DNA of 64,000 nucleotides, from the NCBI RefSeq assembly GCF_036961565.1, contig NZ_JBAMDD010000001.1:186001-250000 (forward strand), written 5' to 3'. Origin of the DNA: Chitinimonas sp036961565. Its GTDB lineage: Bacteria; Pseudomonadota; Gammaproteobacteria; Burkholderiales; Chitinimonadaceae. The notes beneath the pieces are model-generated. The model worked only from the letters and a program-made list of their open reading frames with translations. It was not told where the DNA came from and made no database searches. Below are positions 1-8,567 of this stretch, piece after piece. How positions within the stretch are numbered: the first letter of the stretch is position 1; each line of letters starts with the position of its first letter. The position numbers were made by a program, and so were the translations under genes.

Positions 1-40
1 CGGTTTGTCGGACAAGCCTGAAGCGGGCGCCAAGCCCTGA
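1..40 (+). CDS. C-terminal end of an upstream gene, possibly ccoP
   Basis: An open frame enters from the left edge and stops with TGA at 38-40, leaving about twelve visible residues (ending KPEAGAKP). Too little remains to identify it by sequence. Because ccoG and fixH follow on the same strand, and the usual order is ccoNOP-ccoGH, the fragment is plausibly the tail of the diheme cytochrome subunit CcoP. That identity is inference from position only. Confidence 0.4.
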   Translation, partial: GLSDKPEAGAKP

Positions 41-45
41 TAAGA

Positions 46-80
46 CATCCCGCCTGCGACCATCGGTCGCAGGCGGGATG
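46..80 (+). terminator. Perfect 16-bp hairpin after the upstream gene
   Basis: Positions 46-61 and 65-80 are exact reverse complements separated by a 3-nt loop. The hairpin starts 6 nt after the stop codon at 38-40. It is very GC-rich but no T-run follows on the plus strand, so it may be a transcript-stabilising or attenuating hairpin between the oxidase structural genes and ccoG rather than a full intrinsic terminator. Confidence 0.6.
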
Positions 81-210
81 CTGCTGCCATCCGGCACAAT
101 GCATTGCGGTGCAGGACAGCCATAGCGCCCCTGCCGATAGCGACAGCCGCTCCCCTGCAGACGTTTGCCGAAAGCACCGCGCTTTCGAGAGATGTTTGAG
201 AGCCTAAGCC

Positions 211-1662
211 ATGTCCAAGACCTTCAAGACCATACCCATCAAGGTGGTGCCTGCCACCCCGGCCGATAGCCCGGTCGAATTGGAGGAGGTGGTACTGTAC
301 GAGAAACACAAGAAGGTCTATCCGCGCTGGGTGACCGGGCGGTTTACCCAGTGGCGCTGGTTCTGGCTGGTGGCCACCCAGTTGTTCTTCTATGGCATGC
401 CCTGGCTGCACTGGGGTGACCGGCAGATGTTGCTGTTCGACCTGGTGCATCGCAAGTTCTACATCTTCGGTTTTATCTTCCTGCCGCAAGATCTGATCTA
501 CCTGACGGCCCTGTTGCTGGTCAGCGCCTTTGGCCTGTTCGTCTGGACCTCGATAGGCGGGCGGCTATGGTGTGGCTATTCCTGCCCGCAAACCGTCTAC
601 ACCGAGATATTCCTGTGGGTGGAGAAATGGGTGGAAGGCGATCGCCTGGCTCGTATCAAGCTGGACAACGGCCCCATGAACCTGCGCAGGCTGCGGCTCA
701 AGTACACCAAGCACGCCATCTGGATAGTCATCGCCCTGTGGACCGGCTTTACCTTTGTGGGCTATTTCACCCCCATACGTGAGCTGGCCAGCAAGGTACT
801 CATGCTCTCGACCGGCCCATGGGAGACCTTCTGGATACTGTTCTACGGTTTTGCCACCTATGGCAACGCCGGCTGGATGCGTGAGCAGGTATGCAAGTAC
901 ATGTGTCCCTACGCCCGCTTCCAGAGTGCCATGTTCGACCCGGATACCCTGATCATCAGCTACGACGCCGAGCGGGGTGAGCCGCGTGGCAGCCGCAAGA
1001 AGACGGATGATTACAAGGCTGAAGGCAAGGGCGACTGCATCGATTGCAAGCTGTGCGTGCAGGTTTGCCCGGTAGGTATCGATATCCGGGATGGCCTGCA
1101 GTATGAGTGTATTGCCTGCGGTGCCTGTATCGACGCCTGTGACAGCATCATGGACAAGATGGGTTATCCGCGTGGCTTGGTGCGCTACACCACTGAGAAT
1201 GCGCTGGCGCATAAGTACCCGGAAAAAGAGATCGCCAATCACATACTGCGGCCTAGGGTGATCATTTACAGCGCAGCCTTGTTCCTGGTGTTGGCCGCAG
1301 TGGCGGTATCGCTGGTGCTGAAGTCGCCCATCAAGGTGAATATCCTGCGCGACCGTAATGCCTTGGTGCGAGAGACGGACGAGGGGCTGGTGGAGAATAG
1401 CTATAGGCTGCAGATTGAGAACACCGATGAGAAGCTGCACCGCTTTGTCATCCGTGCCGAGGGCCTGCCTGATCTCAAGGTGTTGAGCGACCAGGGCGAT
1501 ATCGTCGAGGTGCCGGGGAATGGTTCGGCCGTGGTGGGCATCCGGGTGCAGGTGGAACCGCAGCTGGTTACGCGGGGTTCCAAGAAGATCTACTTTGTGG
1601 TGCAGGCAGCGGACGACCTGACGCTCAAGGTGCGCGAGAAGTCGAGCTTCATCGGCCAGTAA
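211..1662 (+). CDS. ccoG: Cytochrome c oxidase accessory protein CcoG (RdxA/FixG family)
   Basis: A 483-residue polyferredoxin membrane protein needed for assembly of cbb3-type oxidase, where it is linked to copper handling for CcoN. Several hydrophobic segments lie in the N-terminal half (for example around residues 45-65, 85-110, 165-190). They are interrupted by conserved cysteine motifs (CGYSCPQTVYTE; CKYMCPYARFQ). A bacterial ferredoxin domain follows, with two 4Fe-4S cysteine sets (CIDCKLCVQVCP and CIACGACIDAC) near residues 272-310. A further membrane segment near 350 leads to a C-terminal periplasmic Ig-like domain. The length is typical of the family. fixH follows 46 bp downstream, as in cco/fix loci. 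Confidence 0.95.
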   Translation: MSKTFKTIPIKVVPATPADSPVELEEVVLYEKHKKVYPRWVTGRFTQWRWFWLVATQLFFYGMPWLHWGDRQMLLFDLVHRKFYIFGFIFLPQDLIYLTALLLVSAFGLFVWTSIGGRLWCGYSCPQTVYTEIFLWVEKWVEGDRLARIKLDNGPMNLRRLRLKYTKHAIWIVIALWTGFTFVGYFTPIRELASKVLMLSTGPWETFWILFYGFATYGNAGWMREQVCKYMCPYARFQSAMFDPDTLIISYDAERGEPRGSRKKTDDYKAEGKGDCIDCKLCVQVCPVGIDIRDGLQYECIACGACIDACDSIMDKMGYPRGLVRYTTENALAHKYPEKEIANHILRPRVIIYSAALFLVLAAVAVSLVLKSPIKVNILRDRNALVRETDEGLVENSYRLQIENTDEKLHRFVIRAEGLPDLKVLSDQGDIVEVPGNGSAVVGIRVQVEPQLVTRGSKKIYFVVQAADDLTLKVREKSSFIGQ

Positions 1663-1708
1663 CAGACCGGGCCCGACCGGGTCCGGTATTTCATTGCGGG
1701 TTTTTGCC

Positions 1709-2239
1709 ATGTCTGATTCCAATCGCTGGTATCGCCAGCCTGTCGTACTGCTTTTCCTGGGCTTGCTGCTGGTGACGGTGCTGGCTTGCATACACCTGAT
1801 CAAGGTGGCCATACAGAGCAATGATGGCCTGGTGGTTGACGACTATTACAAGCGTGGCAATGAGATAGGCATGGAGATGGCCCGCGATCGGCAGGCCAGC
1901 GCCTTGGGTTTGTCGGCGCAGCTATTTATGGCCGAGGATGGCCAAAGTGTGCGCGTGTTACTGGTGCCCCTGCCGGCAAGCCCTGCGCCCTTGAAGTTGC
2001 GGTTTGCCCATCCCACCCGATCTGGCTTGGATCAGGTGGTGACCTTGCAACCGGCGGATGGCGCCATGCTGGCCGGTCGTCTGGCGAGCCCCCTGGTCAA
2101 CCAGCGTTGGTTGGTACAGCTGGAAGACGAGGCGGCCAAGTGGCGCTTGCGGGCCGAAGCCAAGGTAGGGCCGGGTGCGACGCTGGGCCTGAGCAGCACG
2201 CCCGCGTCTGCGGCGCCTGTAGCTGCACCCGCGCAATAA
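1709..2239 (+). CDS. fixH: FixH family protein (cbb3 oxidase maturation)
   Basis: A 176-residue protein with one N-terminal transmembrane helix (about residues 11-32) and a soluble domain outside the cytoplasm. The segment after the helix (DGLVVDDYYKRG) is the FixH hallmark. The family acts with CcoG/CcoI in maturation of cbb3-type oxidase. The ATG at 1709 is preferred to an in-frame TTG at 1694 because it places MSDSNRWYRQP just before the membrane helix, as in relatives. The C-terminus is a short Ala/Pro-rich tail. ccoG lies directly upstream on the same strand. Confidence 0.88.
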   Translation: MSDSNRWYRQPVVLLFLGLLLVTVLACIHLIKVAIQSNDGLVVDDYYKRGNEIGMEMARDRQASALGLSAQLFMAEDGQSVRVLLVPLPASPAPLKLRFAHPTRSGLDQVVTLQPADGAMLAGRLASPLVNQRWLVQLEDEAAKWRLRAEAKVGPGATLGLSSTPASAAPVAAPAQ

Positions 2240-2290
2240 CATCAGCGCACCAGTGCGGCTGGTGGGTGGTGTAGTCCTGACTTGACCGCG

Positions 2291-3187
2291 CTAGGGCGTG
2301 GCCGTGGGGCAAAGACTGGGCTGCTTGCTTGGCGGTTCATCCACCCAGTTGGGGTAGTAGCCCAGTTTTTCCTGCACGGCAGCGTCGTGGGCGGGCACGA
2401 TCTGCAGCTGTGGCATCTCGCTGGCCATTTGGGCCAGTTGGCGTATCTGGACCGCCGTGGCGTCGCGGTCGTTATCGGCCAGTTGCCGGGCAAACCAGGA
2501 TTTTTCCTTGGCCCCGTCCAGCGCCTGCGTGGTCCAGATGGTATCCCCTACAAAAAACAGGCTGCGGCCCGAAGCCAGTCGGGTGAACAGGCCGACGGAG
2601 CCTGGCGTGTGGCCGGCCATGGGTACCAGCACGGCGCTACCATCCCCAAACAGATCCAAGCTGAGTGGATACCCCAGCCAGGCCTGGGGCGCGAAGCTGT
2701 ATTCGCGCCATTTGATGGGCGGCACATGCACCTGTGAAGGGAAGATGGTCGGTGGTGTGCCGCTGGCAATGAACTGACGCTCGGCCGAGGTGACCCAGAC
2801 TTCGCTGTCGGGGAAATCAACCAGGCCGCTGACGTGATCCCAATGGGCGTGGGAGAGGATGATGCGGGGAATCTTGCGCCCGGCCAATTGGCGGACGGCA
2901 GGGCAGGGCTGCTGGTAGCGCAGGAAGGGGCCTGCCCACCAAGGCATGTCAGCATCCACCTGGGCGTCGACCTGGGTGCCGAGCCCCGTATCGAACAGCA
3001 GTTCACCTTGCGGGTGGGACACCAGCACGGCGGTGTGCACCAGCGGCAGTTTGCCCCAGCTGCCGCCCGCCACCGCTAGCATGCCCCGTGTCTCTGCATC
3101 GGCCGTCTTGATCAGCGCGACTCTGACCGAGGGGGCAGCCTGGCCGGCCAGGCTGCAGAGCAGGAGCAGCCAGTGGATGGATTTCAT
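2291..3187 (-). CDS. Exported metallo-beta-lactamase-fold hydrolase
   Basis: A 298-residue MBL-fold hydrolase with an N-terminal signal peptide (hydrophobic residues 5-17). The metal-binding motif HAHWDH is at residues 113-118, with a further conserved histidine in MAGHTPGS. The overall pattern resembles the lactonase-like branch of the superfamily (AHL lactonase/AiiA-like), but substrate cannot be told from sequence. The ATG at 3185-3187 overlaps the TGA of the AAA ATPase gene in an ATGA arrangement, so the two are probably translationally coupled. Quorum-signal degradation is a possibility only. Confidence 0.8.
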   Translation of the reverse strand: MKSIHWLLLLCSLAGQAAPSVRVALIKTADAETRGMLAVAGGSWGKLPLVHTAVLVSHPQGELLFDTGLGTQVDAQVDADMPWWAGPFLRYQQPCPAVRQLAGRKIPRIILSHAHWDHVSGLVDFPDSEVWVTSAERQFIASGTPPTIFPSQVHVPPIKWREYSFAPQAWLGYPLSLDLFGDGSAVLVPMAGHTPGSVGLFTRLASGRSLFFVGDTIWTTQALDGAKEKSWFARQLADNDRDATAVQIRQLAQMASEMPQLQIVPAHDAAVQEKLGYYPNWVDEPPSKQPSLCPTATP

Positions 3188-4710
3188 GCGGCGGCCTCGT
3201 CATCGGCCATCACGGCGCGTTCCTGAGCCCATTCGCGCATGGCGGCGATGCGTTCGGCCATGACCAGTGATAGGGGGCGGGTGCGTGCCAGCTCAGCCAG
3301 CAGGTGTGCTTGAGTCAATGGCTGTCCTTCGGTTTTGGCTGCAAAGCGGCTGGCTACGACGGCTTGCTCGATCTCGGCACCTGAATATCCCTCGCTGGCA
3401 TCCAGCAGCTCAGACAACTGTGCAGGTGTGAGGCTCTCGTTACGCTGGCTGAGGTGGATGCGCCAGATTTCCTGTCGTGCTTGCTGACCGGGTAGATCGA
3501 CAAAGAAGATTTCATCCAGCCGGCCCTTGCGTATCAGCTCGGGAGGCAGGCTTTCGATATCGTTCGCCGTTGCTACGATGAATACCGGGTGCTTGCGCTC
3601 GGCCATCCAGGTCAGCAAGGTGCCCAGCACCCGCCGGGAGACCCCGCTATCGGCGCCTGTGCTGTCTGTGCCCAGGCCTTTTTCTATTTCGTCTATCCAC
3701 AGCACGCAGGGCGCCATGCGATTGGCGGCTGCCAGTGCACTACGTAGGTTGCGCTCGGTCTCGCCAAAGAACTTGTTATAGAGCACGCCAAAATCAAGCC
3801 GCAGCAGCGGCAGGCCCCAGCTACCCGCTACACATTTGGCGGCCAGGCTTTTGCCGCAGCCCTGCACGCCGGTCAGCAGGAGGCCCTTGGGGCTGTCCTT
3901 GGGATTCTGGGTATCGCCAAAGGCATGCTCGCGCAGTGCCAGCCAGCGCTTCAAGCCGGCCAGACCACCCAACTCTGCAAAACGGCCGGTGTCAGCCTCA
4001 AAACTGAGCATGCCATCCTGGTTGAGGATATGGTTCTTGGCCTGGGCCACATGGCGGAGATCGGCTTCGGTCAGCATGCCGTCGTCGTCTATGACTTCAC
4101 GCACCAGGCGATGTATGTCGTCCATGTTCAGGCCGGCCAGCAGGCGTACCAGTTGCTCCAGTATCTCGCTGGAGGCCTTTACCCTGGCACCACCACGCAG
4201 CTTGGCGTAGACCTGGGCCTCCTGGTGTATCAGTTTGCGGATGTCGTCTGGCGACGGCGGGGATAGCGTAAAGGTGGTCGAGAAGCGTTTCAGTTCGCCT
4301 GGCAGATCGACATCGGGCCCAAAGAAGATCAACGTGCGCTGGGTTTGATGGCGTTGATGCACCAGCGACTTGATCAGCCTGATGGTGACGGCATCGTCCA
4401 GGAAGGGGTGGGCGTCAAAAAAGACAAACACGCCATTCTGCGGCGACTTGTATAGATGTCGCAGGGCATGGTGCAACTCGTAGGTATCGGTCGGGCGCTG
4501 CGTTTCGGCGGTGATACGGCGTATCAGGCCGTCTACGGCTGTCCATGAGAACAGCGGCAGCTCCTGGCGCCGTGCCAGTTGTTCTATCAGGGCCAGGAAG
4601 CGCGGCTCTTCGTCGCTTTCTACAGTGATGATGGGGTGTCTTGCATGCAGCAGCACATCAAGCTGATGCTGCTCGGAAGGCTTGTCTTGGAGGTCGAGTG
4701 CGGGAAACAT
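3184..4710 (-). CDS. AAA family ATPase, Ycf46-like
   Basis: A 508-residue ATPase with an N-terminal domain of about 230 residues and a C-terminal AAA module. Walker A is at residues 281-288 (GVQGCGKS), Walker B with DE at 340-341 (LWIDEIEKG), and a sensor/arginine-finger region follows (IRKGRLDEIF). The architecture matches the Ycf46-type ATPases of cyanobacteria, plastids and proteobacteria, whose role is poorly defined. The N-terminal part (HPIITVESDEE) is also typical of that group. It is translated just ahead of, and overlapping, the MBL hydrolase gene. The region to 4975 separates it from divergently transcribed cysE. Confidence 0.85.
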   Translation of the reverse strand: MFPALDLQDKPSEQHQLDVLLHARHPIITVESDEEPRFLALIEQLARRQELPLFSWTAVDGLIRRITAETQRPTDTYELHHALRHLYKSPQNGVFVFFDAHPFLDDAVTIRLIKSLVHQRHQTQRTLIFFGPDVDLPGELKRFSTTFTLSPPSPDDIRKLIHQEAQVYAKLRGGARVKASSEILEQLVRLLAGLNMDDIHRLVREVIDDDGMLTEADLRHVAQAKNHILNQDGMLSFEADTGRFAELGGLAGLKRWLALREHAFGDTQNPKDSPKGLLLTGVQGCGKSLAAKCVAGSWGLPLLRLDFGVLYNKFFGETERNLRSALAAANRMAPCVLWIDEIEKGLGTDSTGADSGVSRRVLGTLLTWMAERKHPVFIVATANDIESLPPELIRKGRLDEIFFVDLPGQQARQEIWRIHLSQRNESLTPAQLSELLDASEGYSGAEIEQAVVASRFAAKTEGQPLTQAHLLAELARTRPLSLVMAERIAAMREWAQERAVMADDEAAA

Positions 4711-4766
4711 ATGCGCATTCTAGCCACCAGCCCACACTAAGAGCCACTGACAAAACCCTTCTGGCA

Positions 4767-4862
4767 TTGTTATGCGAGCTTGCCGTACCCACGACTGTCT
4801 GCTGCGCGCCTTTGCACGCACGCCTAGCCAGAACCGCAACGCTGGGTTTTGTTTGTGGCGCT
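4767..4862. repeat. Copy of a dispersed intergenic repeat (copy A)
   Basis: This stretch in the gap before cysE resembles 48014-48112. Both start TGTTRTGCGAG, contain AGCCAGARCCGC about 50 bp later, and end GGGTTTTGTT followed by GGCGCT. The spacing between the first and last blocks is nearly equal (65 and 67 nt). The match is diverged, roughly 60% by eye. A weaker partial match lies at about 15035-15110. No coding potential is evident. Confidence 0.45.
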
Positions 4863-4974
4863 AACTGCAGCATATTGCGCAGCGCTGGCGGCCGATAGGC
4901 TGGGGCGGCTTCCGCGCTGCACAATAGTCGAGTAAAATAGTCGGCCTTTTTCCATGCTTCCCAGAGCCTACCGA

Positions 4975-5727
4975 ATGTTCGCACGCCTACGTGAAAACAT
5001 TGCCGTCGTGTTCGACCGCGACCCCGCAGCCCGCTCGACCTGGGAAGTGATGACCTGTTACCCCGGCTTTCATGCACTGACCTTTCACCAGTTGGCGCAT
5101 GGGCTTTGGCGTGCCAATTTCAAATGGCTGGCCAGGCTGGTATCGCATTTCAGCCGTTTTGCCACGGGCATAGAAATCCACCCTGGCGCCACTATAGGCC
5201 GCCGGGTGTTCATCGACCATGGCATGGGCATCGTGGTGGGCGAGACGGCCATCATCGGTGACGATTGCACGCTCTACCACGGGGTGACCCTGGGTGGCAC
5301 CAGCTGGAACAAGGGCAAGCGCCATCCCACGCTGGAGCGTGGCGTGATCATCGGTGCCGGGGCCAAGGTGCTGGGGCCGATTACCCTGCATGCGGGTGCC
5401 AAGGTGGGCTCCAATGCCGTGGTGGTGAAGGATGTGCCGCCCAATGCCACCGCTGTGGGCATACCGGCCCGCATTGTGGCGGATGATGTGGCCCAGGCGC
5501 GTGAAGCCAAGGCGGAGAAGATGGGCTTCTCGGCCTATGCGATCTCCAGCAAGATGGACGACCCCATGGTGCAGGCCATACACGGCCTGGTGGACCACAG
5601 TACCAATATCGATGCGCGCATCGAACTGATACTGCGCCGACTGGAGTCCTTAGGGGTGAATTGCGCCGAGGAACGGGCTACGGCAGACAAATTTGATGCG
5701 AACTATTTGAACCGTATTGTTGACTAA
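4975..5727 (+). CDS. cysE: Serine O-acetyltransferase
   Basis: A 250-residue enzyme that acetylates serine with acetyl-CoA, the first step of cysteine synthesis. The N-terminal helical domain carries the FDRDPAARS motif. It is followed by left-handed beta-helix hexapeptide repeats with conserved IHPGATIG, DHGMGIVVGETA and HGVTLGGT. The ATG at 4975 (MFARLRENIAVVF) fits family N-termini better than an in-frame ATG at 4954. It lies directly upstream of iscR, fitting the use of cysteine as sulfur source by IscS. The first IscR box overlaps its stop codon, so cysE itself is not downstream of that control. Confidence 0.95.
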   Translation: MFARLRENIAVVFDRDPAARSTWEVMTCYPGFHALTFHQLAHGLWRANFKWLARLVSHFSRFATGIEIHPGATIGRRVFIDHGMGIVVGETAIIGDDCTLYHGVTLGGTSWNKGKRHPTLERGVIIGAGAKVLGPITLHAGAKVGSNAVVVKDVPPNATAVGIPARIVADDVAQAREAKAEKMGFSAYAISSKMDDPMVQAIHGLVDHSTNIDARIELILRRLESLGVNCAEERATADKFDANYLNRIVD

Positions 5728-5773
5728 TTTAGTAGGATAAAATCTTGACTAAAAAAGTCGGGTATTTTATCCT
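5716..5773 (+). promoter_or_regulatory. Two adjacent type-1 IscR boxes in the isc promoter region
   Basis: Two 25-bp segments, 5716-5740 and 5741-5765, lie end to end. Each matches the known type-1 IscR consensus (ATASYYGACTRWWWYAGTCRRSTAT) at about 21-22 of 25 positions by eye. Both carry the TTGACT core, and the second has GACT and AGTC half-sites. The second lies inside a larger palindrome whose outer 10-bp arms (AGGATAAAAT, 5734-5743; ATTTTATCCT, 5764-5773) are exact complements. The TTGACT cores could double as -35 elements. By family knowledge, holo-IscR would repress here when Fe-S supply is sufficient. Confidence 0.8.
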
Positions 5774-5866
5774 TCGGGCTCAATCAAGGTCGCTCGCCAA
5801 CCCACCAGACACCGCCTCTGCCCAGCGGCGCGCTTGCCCGGGCAGACAGTACAAACAGGTACACCC

Positions 5867-6358
5867 ATGCGCTTGACCACCAAAGGTCGCTTTGCCGTAA
5901 CCGCCATGCTGGATTTGGCCCTGCGAGAGCAGAAGGGGCCGGTGACGCTGGCGGGTATCTCCGAGCGGCAACAGATTTCGCTGTCCTATCTTGAGCAGCT
6001 TTTCGGCAAGTTGCGCCGCAACAGCCTGGTGGACAGCGTGCGCGGCCCCGGTGGCGGCTATTGCCTGGCGCGGCCTGTGGCCGATATATCGGTGGCCGAC
6101 ATCATCACGGCGGTGGATGAGCCGCTGGACGCCACCCAGTGCGGCGGCAAGGAAAATTGCCTGGAAGACAACAAGCGTTGCATGACGCACGACCTGTGGT
6201 CTGACCTGAATCGCACCATTTATGAATACCTGGCCTCGGTAACGCTGGCCACCCTGATAGAGAAGCAGCGCACAGCCTGTGCCAGCACCCAGGCCACCAC
6301 TGAGTGCGTACTGCACGACAAGCGCAAGAGCACGCAAGAACACCAGGCCCTGGCCTGA
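5867..6358 (+). CDS. iscR: Fe-S cluster sensing repressor IscR
   Basis: A 163-residue Rrf2-family regulator. The N-terminal winged helix (MRLTTKGRFAVTAMLDLAL) binds DNA. The cluster-binding ligands are C92, C98, C105 and H108 (CMTH). The C98-C105 spacing is one residue longer than the Cys92/98/104-His107 layout of E. coli. The ATG at 5867 is chosen because the family begins exactly at MRLTTKGRFAV; the frame is open further upstream without family similarity. As first gene of the isc operon it should autoregulate through the two boxes at 5716-5765. Confidence 0.96.
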   Translation: MRLTTKGRFAVTAMLDLALREQKGPVTLAGISERQQISLSYLEQLFGKLRRNSLVDSVRGPGGGYCLARPVADISVADIITAVDEPLDATQCGGKENCLEDNKRCMTHDLWSDLNRTIYEYLASVTLATLIEKQRTACASTQATTECVLHDKRKSTQEHQALA

Positions 6359-6431
6359 AACTGTTGACACACAGAGGCCATAAGGCCCGCCTGACCGACT
6401 GGGCGTTGATGCATCGTATGGAGCGTAGTAA

Positions 6432-7640
6432 ATGAAATTGCCGATTTACCTCGACTATTCCGCCACCACCCCGGTGGACCCACGCGTTGCGGAGCAGATG
6501 ATTCCGTGGCTGACCGAGCAGTTTGGCAACCCGGCCAGCCGTTCGCACCCCTTCGGCTGGGCTGCCGAAGAAGCCGTCGAGGCCGCACGTGAGGAAGTGG
6601 CCAAGCTGGTGAACTGTGACGCCAAGGAAATTGTCTGGACCTCGGGCGCGACCGAATCCAACAACCTGGCGATCAAGGGGGCGGCACATTTCTACAAGGA
6701 CAAGGGCAAGCACCTGATCACCATGAAGACCGAGCACAAGGCGGTGCTCGATACCATGCGTGAGCTGGAGCGCGAAGGCTTTGAGGTGACTTACCTCAGC
6801 CCGATGGAAAACGGCCTGCTTGATCTCGAGCTGCTCAAGGCCACCCTGCGCGATGACACCATCCTGGTGTCGGTGATGGCGGTGAACAATGAAATCGGCG
6901 TGATACAGCCTATCGCGCAACTGGGTGAGCTGCTGCGTGAGCGTGGCATCCTGTTCCATGTCGATGCGGCGCAGGCCACCGGCAAGATTGCCCTTGATCT
7001 GTCCAGCCTCAAGGTGGATCTGATGAGCTTCTCGGCCCACAAGACCTATGGCCCCAAGGGGATAGGCGCCTTGTATGTGCGGCGCAAGCCACGGGTGCGC
7101 CTGGAAGCCCAGATGCATGGTGGTGGCCATGAGCGCGGCATGCGCTCGGGCACCCTGGCGACTCACCAGATCGTGGGCATGGGCGTGGCGTTCAAGCTGG
7201 CGCGCGAAGAGATGGCCACCGAACTGGAACGTATCCGCATGCTGCGCGATCGCCTGTGGCATGGCGTGTCGGGCATGGAAGAGGTCTATCTGAACGGTGA
7301 CATGGATGCGCGCGTGCCGCACAACCTCAATGTCAGCTTCAATTATGTAGAAGGCGAATCGCTGATCATGGCGCTGAAGGACCTGGCGGTGTCGTCGGGC
7401 TCGGCCTGTACCTCGGCTTCGCTGGAACCCAGCTATGTGCTGCGCGCCTTGGGCCGTAATGATGAACTGGCTCATTCGTCCATACGCTTCACCATCGGCC
7501 GCTTTACCACGGTTGAGGATATCGACTACGCCATCAAGCTGATCCACGAAAAGATAGGCAAGCTGCGCGAACTGAGCCCGCTGTGGGACATGTTCAAGGA
7601 AGGCATAGACCTGAACACGGTGCAGTGGGCTGCGCACTGA
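6432..7640 (+). CDS. iscS: Cysteine desulfurase IscS
   Basis: A 402-residue PLP enzyme that removes sulfur from cysteine and passes it to IscU and other acceptors. The PLP lysine is K204 in SAHKTYGPKG, with H102 in TEHKAV. The catalytic loop cysteine is C326 in SSGSACTSAS, which is the IscS (group I) type of loop. The length is close to the E. coli enzyme. It sits 73 bp after iscR and is followed by iscU in the canonical order. Confidence 0.98.
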   Translation: MKLPIYLDYSATTPVDPRVAEQMIPWLTEQFGNPASRSHPFGWAAEEAVEAAREEVAKLVNCDAKEIVWTSGATESNNLAIKGAAHFYKDKGKHLITMKTEHKAVLDTMRELEREGFEVTYLSPMENGLLDLELLKATLRDDTILVSVMAVNNEIGVIQPIAQLGELLRERGILFHVDAAQATGKIALDLSSLKVDLMSFSAHKTYGPKGIGALYVRRKPRVRLEAQMHGGGHERGMRSGTLATHQIVGMGVAFKLAREEMATELERIRMLRDRLWHGVSGMEEVYLNGDMDARVPHNLNVSFNYVEGESLIMALKDLAVSSGSACTSASLEPSYVLRALGRNDELAHSSIRFTIGRFTTVEDIDYAIKLIHEKIGKLRELSPLWDMFKEGIDLNTVQWAAH

Positions 7641-7769
7641 CAGGTGCTGAAGGATGGCAGCCGGTAACCTGGTTTTCCCGGCTGGTAGCAATGGTTTCTA
7701 GGGTGGCTGTTGAGCATCAGCGAGGACTTCCCGCCTCGTACTCCACCACCCCTTACAGGAGTAAACGAC

Positions 7770-8153
7770 ATGGCATACAGTGACAAGGTCATCGACCATT
7801 ATGAAAATCCGCGCAACGTCGGCGCCTTCGACAAGGGCGACGAGTCGGTAGGCACCGGCATGGTTGGCGCACCTGCTTGTGGCGACGTGATGAAGCTGCA
7901 GATCAAGGTGGGTGAAGGCGGTGTGATTGAAGACGCCAAGTTCAAGACCTATGGCTGCGGCTCGGCCATTGCCTCCAGCTCGCTGGTGACGGAATGGGTC
8001 AAGGGCAAGACGCTGGATCAGGCCCTGAATATCAAGAACACCCAGATTGCTGAAGAACTGGCACTGCCACCAGTCAAGATACACTGCTCCATCCTGGCTG
8101 AAGATGCCATCAAGGCAGCGGTAGCCGATTACAAGGCCAAACACGAGGGCTGA
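7770..8153 (+). CDS. iscU: Fe-S cluster scaffold IscU
   Basis: A 127-residue scaffold on which [2Fe-2S] and [4Fe-4S] clusters are built. The three conserved cysteines are C37 (APACGD), C63 (YGCGSA) and C106 (IHCSIL). The HscA recognition motif LPPVK is at residues 99-103. The ATG at 7770 is preceded by AGGAGT at a normal distance and starts the canonical MAYSDKVIDHYENPRN. iscA follows after 2 nt. Confidence 0.98.
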   Translation: MAYSDKVIDHYENPRNVGAFDKGDESVGTGMVGAPACGDVMKLQIKVGEGGVIEDAKFKTYGCGSAIASSSLVTEWVKGKTLDQALNIKNTQIAEELALPPVKIHCSILAEDAIKAAVADYKAKHEG

Positions 8154-8155
8154 TC

Positions 8156-8479
8156 ATGGGACTGTCGCTGTCTGAAAGCGCTGCCAAGCACGTCGCCAAA
8201 TACATTGCCAAGCGCGGCCGTGGCGTAGGTGTGCGCTTGGCCGTCCGTACCTCGGGTTGCTCGGGCATGGCCTACAAGCTGGAGTTTGTGGACGAGGCTG
8301 CGGCTGAGGATCTGGCGTTCGAGAGCTTTGGCGTCAAGATATTTACCGATGCCAAGAGCCTGCCCTATATCGACGGTACCGAACTCGACTTTGTGAAGGA
8401 GGGCTTGAACGAAGGGTTCAAGTTCAATAATCCTAACGTCAAGGACGAATGCGGTTGCGGCGAGAGCTTCAATACCTGA
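8156..8479 (+). CDS. iscA: A-type Fe-S carrier IscA
   Basis: A 107-residue A-type carrier that delivers Fe-S clusters to target proteins. The conserved ligands are C35 (TSGCSGMAY) and the C99-G-C101 motif (DECGCGESF). The start lies 2 nt after the iscU stop, so translation is coupled. A hairpin follows at 8507-8525 before hscB. Confidence 0.97.
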   Translation: MGLSLSESAAKHVAKYIAKRGRGVGVRLAVRTSGCSGMAYKLEFVDEAAAEDLAFESFGVKIFTDAKSLPYIDGTELDFVKEGLNEGFKFNNPNVKDECGCGESFNT

Positions 8480-8506
8480 GGCCTGAGCCGCACCGTAGGC
8501 TAGCCG

Positions 8507-8525
8507 GGCACCGCCATGCGGTGCC
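8507..8525 (+). terminator. Intra-operon hairpin between iscA and hscB
   Basis: GGCACCGC (8507-8514) and GCGGTGCC (8518-8525) form a perfect 8-bp stem with a 3-nt loop, followed by TTGCTTTT. It lies 27 nt after the iscA stop. It could act as a weak terminator that lowers expression of the chaperone genes relative to iscSUA, or as an RNA processing or stability element. Confidence 0.5.
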
Positions 8526-8567
8526 TTGCTTTTCGGTCGGTACGCTTTGCCACGATGGCTTCCCACC

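Noticed and set aside
2291..3187. MBL hydrolase as a definite quorum-quenching lactonase
   Set aside because: Only the HxHxDH fold motif and general layout are visible; a signal peptide and missing specificity residues do not allow the substrate to be assigned.
4711..4974. Possible small gene between the AAA ATPase gene and cysE
   Set aside because: Frames there are short or overlap cysE on the wrong strand with no motif; the region is better explained by the dispersed repeat and promoters.
6105..7691. Long open frame on the minus strand opposite iscR and iscS
   Set aside because: It lies wholly against strongly conserved isc genes and its translation shows no recognisable family; high GC content produces such frames by chance.
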